The notes: a model not told the origin generated them from the sequence alone. A stretch of DNA of 64,000 bases from CAYLNK01 sp964384675 (GCA_964384675.1 CAYLNK010000003.1:1-64000), one strand, 5' to 3'. Positions 1 through 10,420 are shown, counted from the stretch's first letter. Made by a program: numbers and translations.

Positions 1-799
1 GGACCCGCGCACGGCGGGTGCGGGCGCCGCCCGGCTGCGCGCGGCCGGGATCGAGGTGACGTCCGGTGCCGAGGCGGCCCGCGCCGAGCTCCTCAACGAG
101 CCTTTCCTGACGGCGGCGCGGCGGGGACGCCCGTACGTCCACCTCCGCTGGGGCGCGACGCTCGACGGGCGTCTCGCGACGCGGACGGGCGAATCGCGCT
201 GGATCACCGGGGAGGTCGCCCGCGAGCGCTCCATGCGCCTGCGCGAGGAGCACGACGCGATCGTGACGGGGGCCGGGACGGTGCTCGCCGACGACCCGCT
301 CCTGACCCGGCGGCTCGGCCTGAACGCCTCGATCGTCCCGCACCGCCGCGTCGTCGTCGACGGACGGTTGCGCGTCCCTCCCACCGCCCGGCTCTTCGCG
401 CCCGACCGCGCCCCCGGAGAGGTGTGGCTCGCGACGGCGCGCCCCCTCGACGATCCGGCCGTGTCGCCATTCCGCGACCGGGGCGTGCGGGTCGTCTCGA
501 TCCCGGGGGACGGGCCGGGCCGCGTCGACCTCGCGGCGCTGCTCGATCTCCTCGGCGACGCGGGCGTCCGGTCGGCGATGGTGGAGGCGGGCGGCACCAC
601 GGCATGGTCCTTCGTGGCAGCCGGACTCGTGGATCGCGTGACCGCATTCGTCGCGCCGCTCGTGGTGGGAGGCGAAGAGGCCCGCCCCGCCGTCGGAGGG
701 GAGGGATTCGCCGACCTCACCTCGGCGCTCCGGCTCGCCGCGCTCGAGGCGGAGCCGCTGGGGCCCGACGTGGCGCTCTCGGGCCGCGTCGTCCGGTAA
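1..799 (+). CDS. ribD: Riboflavin biosynthesis protein RibD, reductase end (partial)
   Basis: The gene enters from the left edge (open frame from base 2) and stops at TAA 797-799, so about 265 C-terminal residues are visible. RibD deaminates and then reduces the pyrimidine intermediate made from GTP in riboflavin synthesis. The visible part is the NADPH-dependent reductase domain: a Y-V-H-L-R-W-G-A-T-L-D-G-R strand, S-R-W-I-T, then D-A-I-V-T-G-A-G-T-V-L-A-D-D-P. The first residues (DPRTAGAGAARLRAAGIEV) match the tail of the N-terminal deaminase domain, whose zinc site lies outside the window. A GTG at 56 is internal, not the start. ribE follows after 11 nt. Confidence 0.93.
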   Translation, partial: DPRTAGAGAARLRAAGIEVTSGAEAARAELLNEPFLTAARRGRPYVHLRWGATLDGRLATRTGESRWITGEVARERSMRLREEHDAIVTGAGTVLADDPLLTRRLGLNASIVPHRRVVVDGRLRVPPTARLFAPDRAPGEVWLATARPLDDPAVSPFRDRGVRVVSIPGDGPGRVDLAALLDLLGDAGVRSAMVEAGGTTAWSFVAAGLVDRVTAFVAPLVVGGEEARPAVGGEGFADLTSALRLAALEAEPLGPDVALSGRVVR

Positions 800-810
800 G
801 CTCCGGCCTG

Positions 811-1452
811 GTGTTCACCGGGATCGTCACGGCCAAGGGACGCGTCGCCGCCCTCGAGGGGCGGGCGGCGGGCTCGCTTCTCTCGGTCGAACGTCCCGCC
901 GCGTATGCGGGGCTCGCGGTCGGCGAGAGCATTGCGGTGTCGGGGGTCTGCCTGACGCTCCTTCCCGAGCCCGTGGGCGGGGGGCCGCTCCGATTCGACG
1001 TCTCGCCCGAGACGCTGCGTCGCTCGACGCTCGGCTCGCTCGCCAGGGGCTCCCGCGTCAACCTGGAGCGGGCGCTCGCGGTGGGGGACCGGTTCGGCGG
1101 GCACATCGTCTCGGGGCACGTCGACGCGACCACGGCCGTCGAGCGCCTGGCGCGGACGGGCGACTTCTGGACGGTCACGTTCGCGGTCGACCCGGCGTGG
1201 AGCCGCTACGTCGTGGAGAAGGGGTCGATCGCCCTCGACGGCGTGTCGCTCACCGTGGCGACGCTGCGGGCCGGGTCGTTCGACGTGGCGGTCATCCCGC
1301 ACACCTTCGCCGAGACGACGCTCGGGGAGCGGCGGCCGGGAGACCTCGTGAACGTCGAGGTCGACCTGGTCGGGAAGTACGTCGAGCGGATCCTGGGCGA
1401 CCGCCGGGCCGGCGATAGCGCCGACGAGCGCCTCTCCCGGCTCCTCGGATGA
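811..1452 (+). CDS. ribE: Riboflavin synthase alpha chain
   Basis: A 213-residue protein predicted to dismutate two 6,7-dimethyl-8-ribityllumazine molecules into riboflavin. The start is GTG 811, giving the family's canonical N-terminus MFTGIV. It has the two-fold repeat of lumazine-binding barrels: repeat 1 with GVCLTL and SGHVD, repeat 2 with GVSLTV and IPHTFAETTL. Length is normal for the family. It lies 11 nt after ribD and overlaps hemW by 4 nt (ATGA), so the three are probably cotranscribed. Confidence 0.95.
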   Translation: MFTGIVTAKGRVAALEGRAAGSLLSVERPAAYAGLAVGESIAVSGVCLTLLPEPVGGGPLRFDVSPETLRRSTLGSLARGSRVNLERALAVGDRFGGHIVSGHVDATTAVERLARTGDFWTVTFAVDPAWSRYVVEKGSIALDGVSLTVATLRAGSFDVAVIPHTFAETTLGERRPGDLVNVEVDLVGKYVERILGDRRAGDSADERLSRLLG

Positions 1453-2573
1453 GCGAGGCGCCCGGCGCCTACGTCCACGTCCCGTTCTGCGCTCACCGCT
1501 GCACGTACTGCTCGTTCGTCGCGCTCGCCGGACGCGAGGGGGAGGCCGACCATCTGGCGACGGTCGTCGACGAGATCCGGGGGCGGAGGGGCGAGGAGCC
1601 GGGGCCGCTCGACACCGTGTACTTCGGCGGCGGAACCCCGTCGTTCGTCGACCCGGCGGGCCTCGCGTCGATCCGCGACGCCCTCGCCGGCGCGTTCGGG
1701 ATCGCGCCGCGGGCCGAGGTGACGGCGGAGGCCAATCCGGACGACCTCGACCCCGCCCGCCTGGACGCGCTGACCGGGCTGGGCGTGAACCGGCTGTCGA
1801 TCGGCGTGCAGTCGCTCGTCGACGCCGAGCTCGAGCCGCTCGAGCGACGGCACGACGCGGCCTCCGCCCTCCGGGCGCTCGAGCTCGCCGCGTCGCGCGT
1901 CCCGCGGGTCTCCGGCGACCTGATGATCGGGATCCCGGGCCAGACGCGGGAGTCGCTCGCGCGGAGCGTGGAGAGCCTCCTCGCCACCGGCGTCGGACAC
2001 CTCTCCGTCTACCTCCTGGAGCTCGAGAAGGCGCCGCGCCTCGTCGCCCTGAAGGCGGCTCGACCGGAGCTCTTCCCTGACGACGAGCAGATGGCCGAGC
2101 GGTGGGAGCTCGTCGACGCGATGGCCGAGGGCGCGGGCCTGCCGCGCTACGAGACGTCGAACTGGGCGCGCCCAGGCCAGGAGAGCCGGCACAACCTGAA
2201 GTACTGGACCGGTGTCCCCACGCTGGCCTTCGGCGTCTCGGCCGTCTCCTTCGACGGCCGTGTCCGCCGGGCCAACTCCGGCTCGATCCCCGAGTACGCG
2301 CGTCGCGTGCGGGAGCGGGGGAACGCCTTCGTGTCGGAGGCGCGGCTCGACGGGGACGAGGCTCTGCGGGAGAGCGTGATGCTCGGCCTGCGCCTCGCGT
2401 GCGGCGTGCCGACCTCCCGATACGACGCCGCGCGGGCCACGCTCCCCACCGCGGAGCGGGAGCGCCTGTCGCTCTGCGAGGAGGCGGGCCTCCTCGAGAG
2501 GACCCGGGAGCGCACGCGGCTCACCCGGCGCGGGGTCCTCCTCTCGAACGAGGTCTTCTCGGCCTTCGTCTAG
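1449..2573 (+). CDS. hemW: HemW-like radical SAM protein
   Basis: A 374-residue radical SAM protein of the HemW family (formerly called oxygen-independent coproporphyrinogen oxidase-like). HemW proteins bind haem and act as haem chaperones. The cluster motif CAHRCTYC (Cx3CxxC) is at residues 14-21, followed by YFGGGTPS, the SAM-binding region and an ANPDD segment. A HemN C-terminal domain follows. True HemN has longer N-terminal sequence, and the short start here fits HemW. The ATG overlaps the ribE stop. The TAG stop at 2571-2573 shares bases with the end of repeat element E1. Confidence 0.9.
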   Translation: MSEAPGAYVHVPFCAHRCTYCSFVALAGREGEADHLATVVDEIRGRRGEEPGPLDTVYFGGGTPSFVDPAGLASIRDALAGAFGIAPRAEVTAEANPDDLDPARLDALTGLGVNRLSIGVQSLVDAELEPLERRHDAASALRALELAASRVPRVSGDLMIGIPGQTRESLARSVESLLATGVGHLSVYLLELEKAPRLVALKAARPELFPDDEQMAERWELVDAMAEGAGLPRYETSNWARPGQESRHNLKYWTGVPTLAFGVSAVSFDGRVRRANSGSIPEYARRVRERGNAFVSEARLDGDEALRESVMLGLRLACGVPTSRYDAARATLPTAERERLSLCEEAGLLERTRERTRLTRRGVLLSNEVFSAFV

Positions 2574-2739
2574 TGGCGTGCTGGCGAGGAAGGCGAAGTG
2601 GATGCGGCGGCGATCGGCGCCGAGAGCCAGGCGCGCAGACCGAGGGCTGGAAGTGGGCTCTTCGCCGAGCGTCTGCGCAACGCCGCTATCGGCGTCGAGG
2701 GCCGAGCAGGCGCTTCGGATTCTTCGCCAGCACGCCGCT
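2572..2739 (+). repeat. Intergenic element E1 with imperfect terminal inverted repeats
   Basis: A 168-bp non-coding element between hemW and the GT2 gene. Its left arm (2572-2591, AGTGGCGTGCTGGCGAGGAA) pairs with the right arm (2720-2739) at 18 of 20 positions. The interior matches the reverse complement of E2 (5590-5832): roughly 80% by eye over the first 65 nt, and again over about 36 nt next to the right arm, including CGAGCAGGCGCTTC. The left end shares the hemW TAG stop. No convincing protein or transposase is present. It could be a MITE-like element or a structured terminator/RNA element. Confidence 0.8.
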
Positions 2740-2779
2740 GGACCGCCCGCCGCGCCCCGTATGAGACGATCGTCCCGGC

Positions 2780-3535
2780 ATGCCGGCCCAGAGCCTTTCG
2801 ATCTTCTTTCCCTGCTACAACGACGCGGCGACCATCGGGAGCCTCGTCGCGGCCGCGCACACGGTCGGGACCGAGTCGGGGCGGGACTTCGAGATCCTCG
2901 TGATCGACGACGGCTCCACCGACTCGAGCCGCGAGGTCCTGCAGTCCCTCGTCCCGAGGTTCCCGCACCTGCGGCCGATCTTCCACGAGGCGAACCGCGG
3001 GTATGGCGGGGCGCTCCGGACCGGCTTCTCCGAGGCCTCGAAGGACCTGGTCTTCTACACCGACGGCGACGGCCAGTACGACGTCTTCGAGCTGCGCAGG
3101 CTCCTCCCGGTGATGCAGGACGGCGTGGACGTCGTGAACGGCTACAAGATCGACCGCTCCGACCCGCTCCATCGCATCGTGATCGGCAAGGTGTACCTGA
3201 TCCTGATGCGGATCCTGTTCCGGTTCCGGGTCCGTGACGTCGACTGCGACTTCCGGCTGATCCGGCGGTCGGCCCTCGCCGCGCTCACCCTGAAGCACTC
3301 GAGCGGCGTGATCTGCCTGGAGCTGGTCCGGAAGCTGGAGCTCGCGGGCTACCGCTTCGTCGACTACCCGGTCCACCATTACCACCGGGTCCACGGACGG
3401 TCGCAGTTCTTCAACTTCCCGCGGCTCTTCGCCACCGGCGTCAACATCTTCCGCCTCTGGTGGGAGCTCAACGTCACCCGCGACACGCCCCGCAACGTGG
3501 CGTACCGGGGGGACGGACGGACCGCCGCCTCGTGA
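2780..3535 (+). CDS. Glycosyltransferase family 2, dolichyl-phosphate-mannose-synthase-like
   Basis: A 251-residue GT-A fold transferase. The nucleotide-sugar fold begins at residue 6 (SIFFPCYNDA). DDGSTDSS gives the first acidic motif and TDGDGQYD the DxD-like metal site. The layout resembles enzymes that load a sugar onto a polyprenyl phosphate. No C-terminal membrane helices are visible, so it would be peripheral. It overlaps the next gene by 4 nt (GTGA) and opens a cassette that ends with a sugar aminotransferase. It may supply lipid-linked sugar to the PIG-V-like GT-C enzyme at 5831-6955; that link is inferred from proximity. Confidence 0.88.
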   Translation: MPAQSLSIFFPCYNDAATIGSLVAAAHTVGTESGRDFEILVIDDGSTDSSREVLQSLVPRFPHLRPIFHEANRGYGGALRTGFSEASKDLVFYTDGDGQYDVFELRRLLPVMQDGVDVVNGYKIDRSDPLHRIVIGKVYLILMRILFRFRVRDVDCDFRLIRRSALAALTLKHSSGVICLELVRKLELAGYRFVDYPVHHYHRVHGRSQFFNFPRLFATGVNIFRLWWELNVTRDTPRNVAYRGDGRTAAS

Positions 3536-4509
3536 AGGTCCTGGTCACCGGCGGGCTCGGCTTCATCGGCTCGAACCTCGTGCGCCGGCTTCTCTCGGAC
3601 GGCGCCGGGGTGCGCGTCGTCGACGCGCTTCGCCCCGGCGACGGCGGGAATCGATTCAACCTCGACGGCGTCCTGCCGGACGTCGAGGTCCTCGAGGGAG
3701 CGCTCGAGGACCTCTCCGTGGCCGAGCGCGCGGTGGCGGGCTGCGAGGTCGTCTACCACCTCGCCGGGAAAGTGAGCCACGTCGACAGCCTCACCCGTCC
3801 GCTGGAGGACCTGATCGACAACGCGGGGAGTACCGCGGTCCTCCTCCAGGCGTGCCGCAGTCGCCAGCCGAATGCCCGGATCGTCCTGGCCGGGACGCGC
3901 CAGGTGTACGGCACGCCGCTGCGTCTGCCGGTGAGCGAGGAGCATCCGCTCCGGCCCCCCGACTACAACGGGGTGTCGAAGATCGCGGCCGAGTTCTACG
4001 CCCGGGTCGCCGCCGAGCGGCTCGGGCTCTCGACGTCGGTCCTGCGGCTGACGAACGTCTACGGCCCCCGGCAGCTCGTCGCGCACTCGCGGGCCAGCTT
4101 CACCGGTTGGCTGGTCCGGAAGGCCCTGCGAGGCGAGGCGATCCAGCTCTTCGGCACGGGACGCCAGCGCCGGGACCTCCTCTACGTGGACGACGTCGTG
4201 GACGCGTTCCTCCTGGCTGCCGCGCGTGTGCCCGGAAGCGGCGAGGCCTGGAACTGCGGGCGCGAGGAGTCCGTGTCGCTCCGGGAGTTCGCGGAGGCGC
4301 TCGTGAGGCTGGCCGGCTCGGGCTCGATCGAGGTCGTGCCGTTCCCCGAGGAGCGCCGCGAGATCGACATCGGGGATTTCTCGACCGACTCGCGGCGCTT
4401 CCGCGAGGTGAGCGGCTGGGCGCCGCGGATCGACCTGGAGACGGGTCTGACCCGGACGATCGCCTTCTTCCGCGAGCACGGGGACCGCTACTGGGACGCC
4501 ACGGCCTGA
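3532..4509 (+). CDS. NAD-dependent epimerase/dehydratase (extended SDR)
   Basis: A 325-residue nucleotide-sugar epimerase or dehydratase. The start is GTG 3532, overlapping the GT2 stop and giving MKVLVTGGLGFIGSNL, the Rossmann GxxGxxG motif right at the N-terminus. The catalytic YxxxK is in PPDYNGVSKIAAE, preceded by LAGTRQVYG. R-Q-R-R-D-L-L-Y-V-D-D and N-C-G are typical late motifs of the family. The substrate cannot be read from sequence; UDP-glucose/galactose or GDP/dTDP-sugar relatives are all possible. It overlaps the aminotransferase by 1 nt. Confidence 0.9.
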   Translation: MKVLVTGGLGFIGSNLVRRLLSDGAGVRVVDALRPGDGGNRFNLDGVLPDVEVLEGALEDLSVAERAVAGCEVVYHLAGKVSHVDSLTRPLEDLIDNAGSTAVLLQACRSRQPNARIVLAGTRQVYGTPLRLPVSEEHPLRPPDYNGVSKIAAEFYARVAAERLGLSTSVLRLTNVYGPRQLVAHSRASFTGWLVRKALRGEAIQLFGTGRQRRDLLYVDDVVDAFLLAAARVPGSGEAWNCGREESVSLREFAEALVRLAGSGSIEVVPFPEERREIDIGDFSTDSRRFREVSGWAPRIDLETGLTRTIAFFREHGDRYWDATA

Positions 4510-5591
4510 TGGCGGTCCCGTACCTCGACCTCTCCCGCGCGCTCCGGGCCGAGCGGACCGACCTGCTGGCCGCGTTCGACGCGGTGCGCGACGGCGGACG
4601 GCTGGTCCTGGGCCCCGCCGTCGGCGCCTTCGAGGAGGCGTTCGCGGCGTCCGCCGGATGCCGGCACGGCGTGGGCTGCGCGAGCGGCACCGACGCGATC
4701 ACGCTCGCCCTGATGGCGCTCGGCGTCGGCCCCGGGGACGAGGTCGTGACGGTGTCGATGACCTGCGCACCGACGGCGGTCGGGATCGTGAGGGCCGGGG
4801 CGCGGCCCGTTTTCGTCGACGTCGACCCGGTCACGCTCACCATGGACCCTGATGCGCTCGAGGCGGCGCTCGGGGAGCGGACGCGCGCGGTCCTGCCCGT
4901 CCACCTCTATGGCCGCCCCGCCGACCTCGCCTCGATCCTCCGGATCGCGGGCGCGCGCGGCTTGCCCGTCGTCGAGGATTGCGCCCAGGCGCACGGCGCG
5001 GCCTTCGGCGGGCGTCCCGTCGGCTCCTTCGGTGTCGCGTCGGCCTGGAGCTTCTACCCGACGAAGAACCTGGGCGCGCTCGGAGACGGCGGGATGGTGA
5101 CGACGAGCGACGCGACGGTCGACGCCGGACTCCGACGCCTGCGTCTCTACGGCTACGCCACGCGGAACGACGCGGAGGGCCCGGGTCTGAACAGCCGTCT
5201 CGACGAGCTGCAGGCCGCCTTCCTGTCGCGGCGGCTCACGCGCCTGGCGGCCGGGAACGCGCGCCGGGCGGCGCTCGCTGCCCGCTACCGGGCCGGCCTG
5301 AAGGGCATCGTCGAGCTGCCCCCCGAGGTGCCCGGTGACGCGCACCACCTGTTCGTCGTGCGGCATCCGGACCGCGACCGTCTCCGCGCGGCGCTGGCCG
5401 CCCGCGGCGTCGGCACCGACCTCCACTACCCGCGCGCGGTGCACCAGCAGCCGGCGTTCGCCGGCTTCGTCCGCGCGCCTCTGCCGGTGACGGAGAGGGC
5501 AATGGCCGAGGTGCTGTCGCTCCCTCTCTACCCGGAGCTCGAGGACGACGAGCAGGAGACGGTCATCCGGGAGCTGAAGGCCGTCCTCTAG
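4509..5591 (+). CDS. DegT/DnrJ/EryC1-family sugar aminotransferase
   Basis: A 360-residue PLP enzyme of the fold-I DegT/DnrJ/EryC1 family, which aminates keto-sugars on nucleotide carriers. The PLP lysine is in YPTKNLGALGDGGMV, with D-C-A-Q-A-H-G-A upstream (Asp binding the pyridine nitrogen) and the N-terminal GTDAI contact. The ATG at 4509 shares an A with the preceding stop. With the epimerase it could make an amino sugar for a surface glycan or glycolipid. The TAG stop at 5589-5591 shares bases with element E2. Confidence 0.92.
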   Translation: MAVPYLDLSRALRAERTDLLAAFDAVRDGGRLVLGPAVGAFEEAFAASAGCRHGVGCASGTDAITLALMALGVGPGDEVVTVSMTCAPTAVGIVRAGARPVFVDVDPVTLTMDPDALEAALGERTRAVLPVHLYGRPADLASILRIAGARGLPVVEDCAQAHGAAFGGRPVGSFGVASAWSFYPTKNLGALGDGGMVTTSDATVDAGLRRLRLYGYATRNDAEGPGLNSRLDELQAAFLSRRLTRLAAGNARRAALAARYRAGLKGIVELPPEVPGDAHHLFVVRHPDRDRLRAALAARGVGTDLHYPRAVHQQPAFAGFVRAPLPVTERAMAEVLSLPLYPELEDDEQETVIRELKAVL

Positions 5592-5832
5592 TGGCCCGTT
5601 AGCGGGAAACCAGAAGCGCCTGCTCGGTCCTCGACGTCGAGAGCCGTCTTGCGGCTGTCTGGGGAGCTGATCGTTGCTCGCCCCCCAGGCCCCCCCGTCG
5701 TTCCACGAGAAGATTCTGCTCGTGGCGGCTCTGGCCTCGGCGAAGAGCCAGCTTCAGCGCTGCGTCGGCGCGCCTTGCTCTCGACGCCGATCACCGTCGC
5801 ATCCGCTTCCGATTCCTCGCTAACGGGCCACT
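5590..5832 (-). repeat. Intergenic element E2, inverted copy of E1
   Basis: A 243-bp element filling the gap between two convergent genes. Its arms, AGTGGCCCGTTAGCGGGAAA at 5590-5609 and 5813-5832 (reverse complement AGTGGCCCGTTAGCGAGGAA), pair at 18 of 20 positions. Read on the minus strand it aligns with E1 at both ends but carries about 75 bp more in the middle, including C-rich runs. Both ends share the TAG stops of the flanking genes, as (T)AGTGGC. The arms differ from those of E1 at four positions, each changed on both sides of the stem. Confidence 0.82.
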
Positions 5833-6955
5833 AGCCGGCCCAGAGCCAGTGGACGAAGGCGAACGTCGTGACGGCCTGGACCGCCAGCGAGCCGGCGACG
5901 ACGAGCCTCCACGTGCGCGGATGGCGGTGGAGCCCGGCGATCAGGGCGAACGCGGGGAAGGCCGGCAGGACGTAGCGGCCCGCGCTCTCGAGCGTGCCCG
6001 ACGAAAGGACGATCCCCACCGTCAGGCCGACGTAGACGGCCTCGGCCACACGCCGGTACCTGAGGAGCACCAGGGCCAGCACCGCGAACAGGGCGAGGTA
6101 GACCCCCTCGAGCGTCCGGATCGGGCTCTTGTGGAGGAGCGCGCCGGTCGAGACGTCCTCCCACATCGTCCGCAGGATCAGCAGAGGCCCGTCCCACACC
6201 GTCTTCGGCTGCCTCGACCAGTTGTGCTGGGCACGCACGAAGAGCCGGGCGTCGCCGAAGCGGAGGTGGAAGTAGAGACAGAAGACGGCGAAGCCGGCGG
6301 CGGGGGAGAGGGCGGCGAGGAGGCTGGCGGCCCTCGATCCACGCGGCTTGCGGAGCGCGAGCAGGAGCAGGTAAGGCGACAGGAGCAGGCCGGAGATCCG
6401 CGAGAGCCCGGCGAGGAAGCCGGCGGCCGCCGCACGCGCCGGGCGGCCGGTCTCGATCGCGTCGACCGCCAGGAGCGAGAGAAGGACCACGAGCGCCTCG
6501 GTGTAGACCGACGCGAAGAAGAAGGCGGTGGGGAAGGTCAGGAGCGCCGTGACCGCGGGCAGCGCCCGCTCCCTCCCGAAGTGTCGATCCACCCATCGCG
6601 AGAGGAGCGGGAGGAGCGCCAGAAGGCAAGCCGCGGAGATCAGATTCCCGGCCACCGGCGTCGACACCCCCGGCACCGCCGACACCGCGCGCATCAGGAG
6701 CGGGTACAGGGGGAAGAACGCGTGGTTCGTCTCCTCGCCCACCCGGGTCGGAAGCGCCCCGTAGCCGTGATCGGCCAGGCCGACGTACCAGCCGGAGTCC
6801 CAGCGGCAGAGCGGGGTTGCGGCCGCCGACGCCTCGGCGGTCCAGCCGTGTGGCCCGTCCATCCAGGAGAACGTCCGTGCCGACACGATCGCCACGGCCC
6901 AGATCCAGAGCAGCCAGACGAGGCCGAGGGCGAGGGCGCGGCGCGAGGTCGACAC
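5831..6955 (-). CDS. PIG-V-like (GT76-type) membrane mannosyltransferase
   Basis: A 374-residue multi-pass GT-C protein. RWDSGWY (about residue 52) with a downstream FFPLYPLL matches the pattern of PIG-V-type mannosyltransferases, where the first-loop acidic residue is catalytic. Many hydrophobic segments follow. Such enzymes use a polyprenyl-phosphate sugar donor at the outer face of the membrane. The start is GTG 6953-6955, with no Shine-Dalgarno and a -10-like TATAGT 10 nt upstream that is shared with the divergent methyltransferase. The stop TAG lies in the end of E2. Confidence 0.82.
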   Translation of the reverse strand: MSTSRRALALGLVWLLWIWAVAIVSARTFSWMDGPHGWTAEASAAATPLCRWDSGWYVGLADHGYGALPTRVGEETNHAFFPLYPLLMRAVSAVPGVSTPVAGNLISAACLLALLPLLSRWVDRHFGRERALPAVTALLTFPTAFFFASVYTEALVVLLSLLAVDAIETGRPARAAAAGFLAGLSRISGLLLSPYLLLLALRKPRGSRAASLLAALSPAAGFAVFCLYFHLRFGDARLFVRAQHNWSRQPKTVWDGPLLILRTMWEDVSTGALLHKSPIRTLEGVYLALFAVLALVLLRYRRVAEAVYVGLTVGIVLSSGTLESAGRYVLPAFPAFALIAGLHRHPRTWRLVVAGSLAVQAVTTFAFVHWLWAG

Positions 6956-6965
6956 GGGAAGCGAG

Positions 6966-6973
6966 ACTATAGT
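6966..6973. promoter_or_regulatory. Palindromic -10 element shared by divergent genes
   Basis: The perfect 8-nt palindrome ACTATAGT gives a TATAGT hexamer on each strand. The plus copy (6968-6973) ends 11 nt before GTG 6985 and the minus copy (6966-6971) ends 10 nt before GTG 6955. No convincing -35 box is visible on either side, and neither gene has a Shine-Dalgarno. This is inferred to be a symmetric bidirectional promoter with 5' leaders of only a few nucleotides. Confidence 0.6.
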
Positions 6974-6984
6974 TCCGGTCCGGC

Positions 6985-7740
6985 GTGAATCGGCGCGAGT
7001 ACGAGCTGATGTTCCTGGTGGAGGACCGGTACTGGTGGTACCGCGGGATGCGCCGGATCGCCCGGGCGCTCCTGCCGGAGCTGTATGGCGCCCGTCCCGG
7101 CCTTCGCGTCCTGGATGCGGGCTGCGGGACCGGCGCGAACCTCGCGGACATGGAGGCCAGCGGCCGCCCGTCGCTCGCCGTCGGGATCGACCTCTCCCTC
7201 GACGCGCTGGTCCTGACCCGCCGTCGCGGCGCCACGACGGTCGTCCTCGGCTCGGCCACGCGGCTGCCGTTCCGGGACGGATCGTTCGACGCTCTCGGCT
7301 GCCGGGACGTCCTCTACACGGTTTCGGACGACGCAGGCGCGCTCCGCGAGCTACGGCGCGTCGCCAGGCCCGGGGCGCCCCTCCTCGTCACCGTCGCGGC
7401 CTTCGAGGGCCTGCGCGGCGAGCACGACGAGGCGGTGCACACGGTCCGCCGCTACCGCTGGCCGGAGCTCAGGCGGAAGCTCGTGGACGGAGGCTGGCGG
7501 CCGGTCCGATCGACGTACGCGAACTCGTTCCTCGCGCCCCCGATCTTCCTGGTCCGGGCCGTGCAGCGGCTCTCCGGGCGGGGGAGGGAGCCGCGCGAGG
7601 ATGCGGCCTCCGACTTCCGGTTCACTCCGGGGCTCCTCGACAACGCCCTCGCCGGCCTCCTGGGCCTCGAGGCGTGGCTCATCCGCCGCAGGGCGCGCCT
7701 GCCATTCGGCGTCACCCTGGCCGCCGTCGCGCGGAAATGA
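6985..7740 (+). CDS. Class I SAM-dependent methyltransferase
   Basis: A 251-residue methyltransferase. Motif I is VLDAGCGTGANL (about residues 41-52), followed by an acidic residue in GIDLS and LPFRDGSFDAL as motif III/IV. The C-terminal third is basic with a hydrophobic stretch. N-terminal EDRYWWYRGMRRI is the pattern of methyltransferases found in glycan and lipid clusters. It is divergent from the PIG-V-like gene and shares its promoter, so a role in modifying the same glycan or lipid is likely but unproven. The start is GTG 6985. Confidence 0.85.
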   Translation: MNRREYELMFLVEDRYWWYRGMRRIARALLPELYGARPGLRVLDAGCGTGANLADMEASGRPSLAVGIDLSLDALVLTRRRGATTVVLGSATRLPFRDGSFDALGCRDVLYTVSDDAGALRELRRVARPGAPLLVTVAAFEGLRGEHDEAVHTVRRYRWPELRRKLVDGGWRPVRSTYANSFLAPPIFLVRAVQRLSGRGREPREDAASDFRFTPGLLDNALAGLLGLEAWLIRRRARLPFGVTLAAVARK

Positions 7741-7743
7741 GGA

Positions 7744-7766
7744 AGGCCGCCTCGCGGCGGCCCTCC
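7744..7766. terminator. Convergent intergenic hairpin
   Basis: GGCCGCC (7745-7751), loop TCGC, GGCGGCC (7756-7762), extended by a few imperfect pairs. It lies between the methyltransferase (+) and the pyrophosphatase (-) and could terminate both. No long T tract is present. Confidence 0.5.
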
Positions 7767-7794
7767 GTCCCGGTCCGATCGGCCAAGGCCCGGC

Positions 7795-10233
<2,439 letters not shown>

Positions 10234-10362
10234 GGGGCGGACCATTCCTTTCGTCGAGCTTTGGTCGAGATACGCCCGGAGACCGGGCGGGGAGTCCGGG
10301 GGTCGCGGTGCGGGCGGCCGGTCACGGCACGTCCCGGCGCGGAAAGACGTAAACGGCGGCGG

Positions 10363-10368
10363 ATTCTA
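10363..10368 (-). promoter_or_regulatory. Possible -10 box for hppA
   Basis: TAGAAT on the minus strand about 130 nt upstream of the hppA start; this is the hexamer seen upstream of several genes in this window. No good -35 partner is visible. The 5' leader would be long and GC-rich. Confidence 0.35.
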
Positions 10369-10396
10369 ACCCAGGCCGGACCCGTCCAGAAACGGC

Positions 10397-10420
10397 GAGG
10401 CCCCCGTTTCCGGGGGCCTC
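10397..10420 (-). terminator. Hairpin after the exbD-tonB operon
   Basis: A perfect 10-bp stem, GAGGCCCCCG / CGGGGGCCTC, with a 4-nt loop. It lies about 65 nt downstream of the last exbD stop on the minus strand and is probably the operon terminator. Confidence 0.65.

Noticed and set aside
1..60. An FMN riboswitch before the riboflavin genes
   Set aside because: The window begins inside ribD, so the operon leader is not visible, and no such element lies between ribD, ribE and hemW.
2572..5832. E1/E2 as an IS-bounded composite transposon
   Set aside because: Neither copy encodes a transposase, they are short, and their ends differ. A bracketing effect on the three sugar genes is possible but not shown.
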